From NCBI GenBank assembly GCA_963823535.1, contig CAWGLZ010000001.1, forward strand, positions 644,795 to 708,794: 64,000 bases of DNA, read 5' to 3'. Under the pieces are notes generated by a model, which saw only the letters and a program-made list of their open reading frames with translations, was not told where the DNA came from and did no database searches. A program made the translations under genes and the position numbers. Below, one piece after another: positions 62,263-64,000 of this stretch. The DNA comes from RPQJ01 sp963823535 (GTDB taxonomy: Bacteria; Pseudomonadota; Gammaproteobacteria; Steroidobacterales; Steroidobacteraceae). Each line of letters starts with the position of its first letter. The stretch's first letter is position 1.

Positions 62263-63964
62263 ATGGAATTCACTCTCCCAGCCTCTGTTAATCGCGCCAT
62301 CCCTGCCGTTCGAGCGCGTCCCGCCCTACGGACTCTGCTACTTGCTGGACTCGTGTCGCTGGTGACCGCCTGTGGCGGTGGTGGTGGGGGTGGGGGTGAT
62401 AGTGGGAGCGGTCCATCGAACGGTGCGCTGACCGTCACGGTGCGGGATGACGTGAATGCCTTGGTTTCCGGTGCCGCGGTCAACGCGACGATCGGCAGTT
62501 TCAGCAGACAGGCTGTCACAGACGCCTCCGGCGTGGCGAACCTGACTCGATTTGCCGCTGGGAACCGTAAGTATCGACGTCAGCAAGAACGGTTACGCCG
62601 GTACGGTCCAGACAGCGAATGTGACTGCAGGTCAGACGGTCTCGGTCATCGCCAGAATTCGGCGTCTCGTTGGGAGCCTCTCGGTCTCGGTTGTCGAATC
62701 CTCGCTCAGGGATCCAGTTGCCGGGGCATCTGTGGTCGCGACCAGCGACGGTCGTGTCATCACTGGCGTTACGGCTTCTAGCGGTACGATCACGCTGTCC
62801 GGAATTCCGACCGGTGCAGCTACCATTGCCGTCACTGCCAATGGCTTTGAGCCATCAGCGCCTCGATCCGCAACCCTCGTCGAAGGTGCCAATCCACCAA
62901 TCACGATCGAACTCGAAAGGGCGAGGAGGACGGCAGCGGGATTCACCGGAGGGGAAGCGGTCGTCGTACCGAACAGCGGCGGCACCGAGGCACAACTGAC
63001 CTTGCGGTTCGTCGTGATCGGGGAGGATTCGCAACCCATCAGCACGCTGACTGCGGATGATTTCCAGCTTCAGCCGTGTGTTGAGCCGCTGAATACCAAC
63101 GATTGTATCCGTGGTCTAAGCTCGGCCTTGGACGGAAGCTACTCGGTCGTCGGGCAGGACGCCTGGGAGTTACTGCCAGGGCTCGACAATCCTGCCCCTT
63201 ATGCGGCCGCCCTCCTTTTCGACCAGAGCCGGAGCGTCGGCAGCACCGATCCGTCTGACGCACGAATATTTGCCGCCAAGTCCTTTCTAAACAGCGTGCA
63301 GCCCGGTCTTGACGACTGGGTGTCGCTGGGGGCTTTTGCGGCCGACAGCGACGTCAATGGTCCCAGGCTGATCCCGGTTGATCCCGTGACTGATCCACTC
63401 TATGTGTATCCACCAGGATTTACCCAGGACGGTAGCAGCTTCTTCTCCGTGATTGACGATTTTCCCGATCTCGAATCGGGGGACACGCCGTTCTACGCTT
63501 CGCTGGACAATATGGTCGACTACTTCTCGACGAACCCGCCGCCGGCCGTGCCAGGCGTCAGCAAGGCGGTGGTCGTGTTCTCCGATGCCGTCGACAACGA
63601 CCCGCTCTGTCCATCGGAGCAACAGTGCCGAAACAACAGCATTGACAGAGCCAATGCCGCCAATGTCCGCATCTTTACAATTGGTCTTTCCACATCCCCT
63701 GAGGTCAGAGTCGAGGCGCTGGCCGAACTGGCAGATGGCACGGGAGGAGCGTTTGTGCTTGCTCCCGACGCGACGGCTCTGATCCCGATCTACGGATCTC
63801 TGGGCAACCTGCTGAGCGGTACCTTGCCGCAGTACCAGACTGTCTGGACCATTCGCTCGCCGACCGCGAGCGCATTCCGGTCGGGCTATTTCGTGTCCGG
63901 TAGGATGGACATCGACTCGGGATTCGGTGTCATTACGGTTCCATTCGTCGTGGCGATTCCCTGA
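62263..63964 (+). CDS. Lipoprotein with Ig-like/carboxypeptidase-regulatory repeats and VWA domain, frameshifted
   Basis: The N-terminus has a lipobox ending at Cys37 (VTAC) and a glycine run. Two or so beta-sandwich repeats follow (VTVRDDVNALVSGAAV, VSVVESSLRDPVAGASV), then a von Willebrand A domain with the metal site DQSRS (in AALLFDQSRSVGS) and a VVVFSDAVDN strand. The frames break near 62548: deleting one base there joins ANLT to DLPLGTVSIDV and yields about 566 residues. The stop is at 63964. The product would be surface exposed; binding function is inferred. The last 36 bases of the window hold nothing recognisable. Confidence 0.8.
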
Positions 63965-64000
63965 CGGTTACCGGGGATTCACTCGTCGCATGCCACCTGG

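Overview
The window is GC-rich DNA from a Gram-negative bacterium, most likely a gammaproteobacterium. The evidence is a complete exosortase A (XrtA)/PEP-CTERM exopolysaccharide (EPS) locus, an AlgD-type GDP-mannose dehydrogenase, Wza/Wzc-like export proteins and many lipoproteins. I cannot name the genus. Almost all of the sequence is coding, and I see no insertion sequence, phage or CRISPR array.

Layout. (1) 1-3.8 kb: the edge of a polysaccharide cluster with a Wzx-type flippase, a phosphomannomutase/phosphoglucomutase and a YdcF-like protein. (2) 3.9-5.4 kb: tRNA-Val and gltX. (3) 5.5-11.5 kb, minus strand: two large exported Ig-repeat/Fn3 proteins, each behind a cyclic-di-GMP-I (GEMM) riboswitch, then a class D-like sortase with an adjacent LPTTA-tailed candidate substrate. 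(4) 11.6-11.8 kb: tRNA-Ala and tRNA-Glu. (5) 12.1-40.7 kb, plus strand: the main XrtA/EPS operon. It holds a priming sugar transferase, PrsK/PrsR/PrsT, export lipoprotein, chain-length protein, tyrosine kinase, outer-membrane protein, deacetylase, FemAB protein, two amidotransferases, glycosyltransferases, AlgD, a transglutaminase-like protein, an XrtA-EpsI fusion and a CapK-like ligase. (6) 40.7-58.0 kb: accessory XrtA genes (second deacetylase, third amidotransferase without its Cys2, acyl carrier protein, two hydrolases, PLP decarboxylase, acyl-CoA ligase). These are interrupted by a block of Tat- or Sec-exported proteins, a TPR protein, an O-antigen-ligase-like protein and a sulfotransferase. 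(7) 58.1-60.9 kb, minus strand: GNAT protein, sulfotransferase and a third, short Ig/Fn3 lipoprotein behind a third GEMM riboswitch. (8) 61-64 kb: a PEP-CTERM protein with a sigma-54-type promoter, then a von Willebrand A lipoprotein.

How it fits together. PrsK/PrsR, a sigma-54 activator pair, probably drives the PEP-CTERM gene, whose product XrtA would process. The EPS genes would build and export a polymer that may contain mannuronate. Cyclic-di-GMP, the usual biofilm signal, appears to control three homologous surface proteins at the RNA level. The sortase/LPTTA pair would be a second, independent C-terminal sorting system within about 22 kb of the exosortase.

Quality note. Five genes (near 25505, 37017, 48567, 51701 and 62548) are each broken by what looks like exactly one extra base, three of them in G runs. 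Insertion-type sequence error is at least as likely as real decay. Family names are given from memory of motifs; no search was run.
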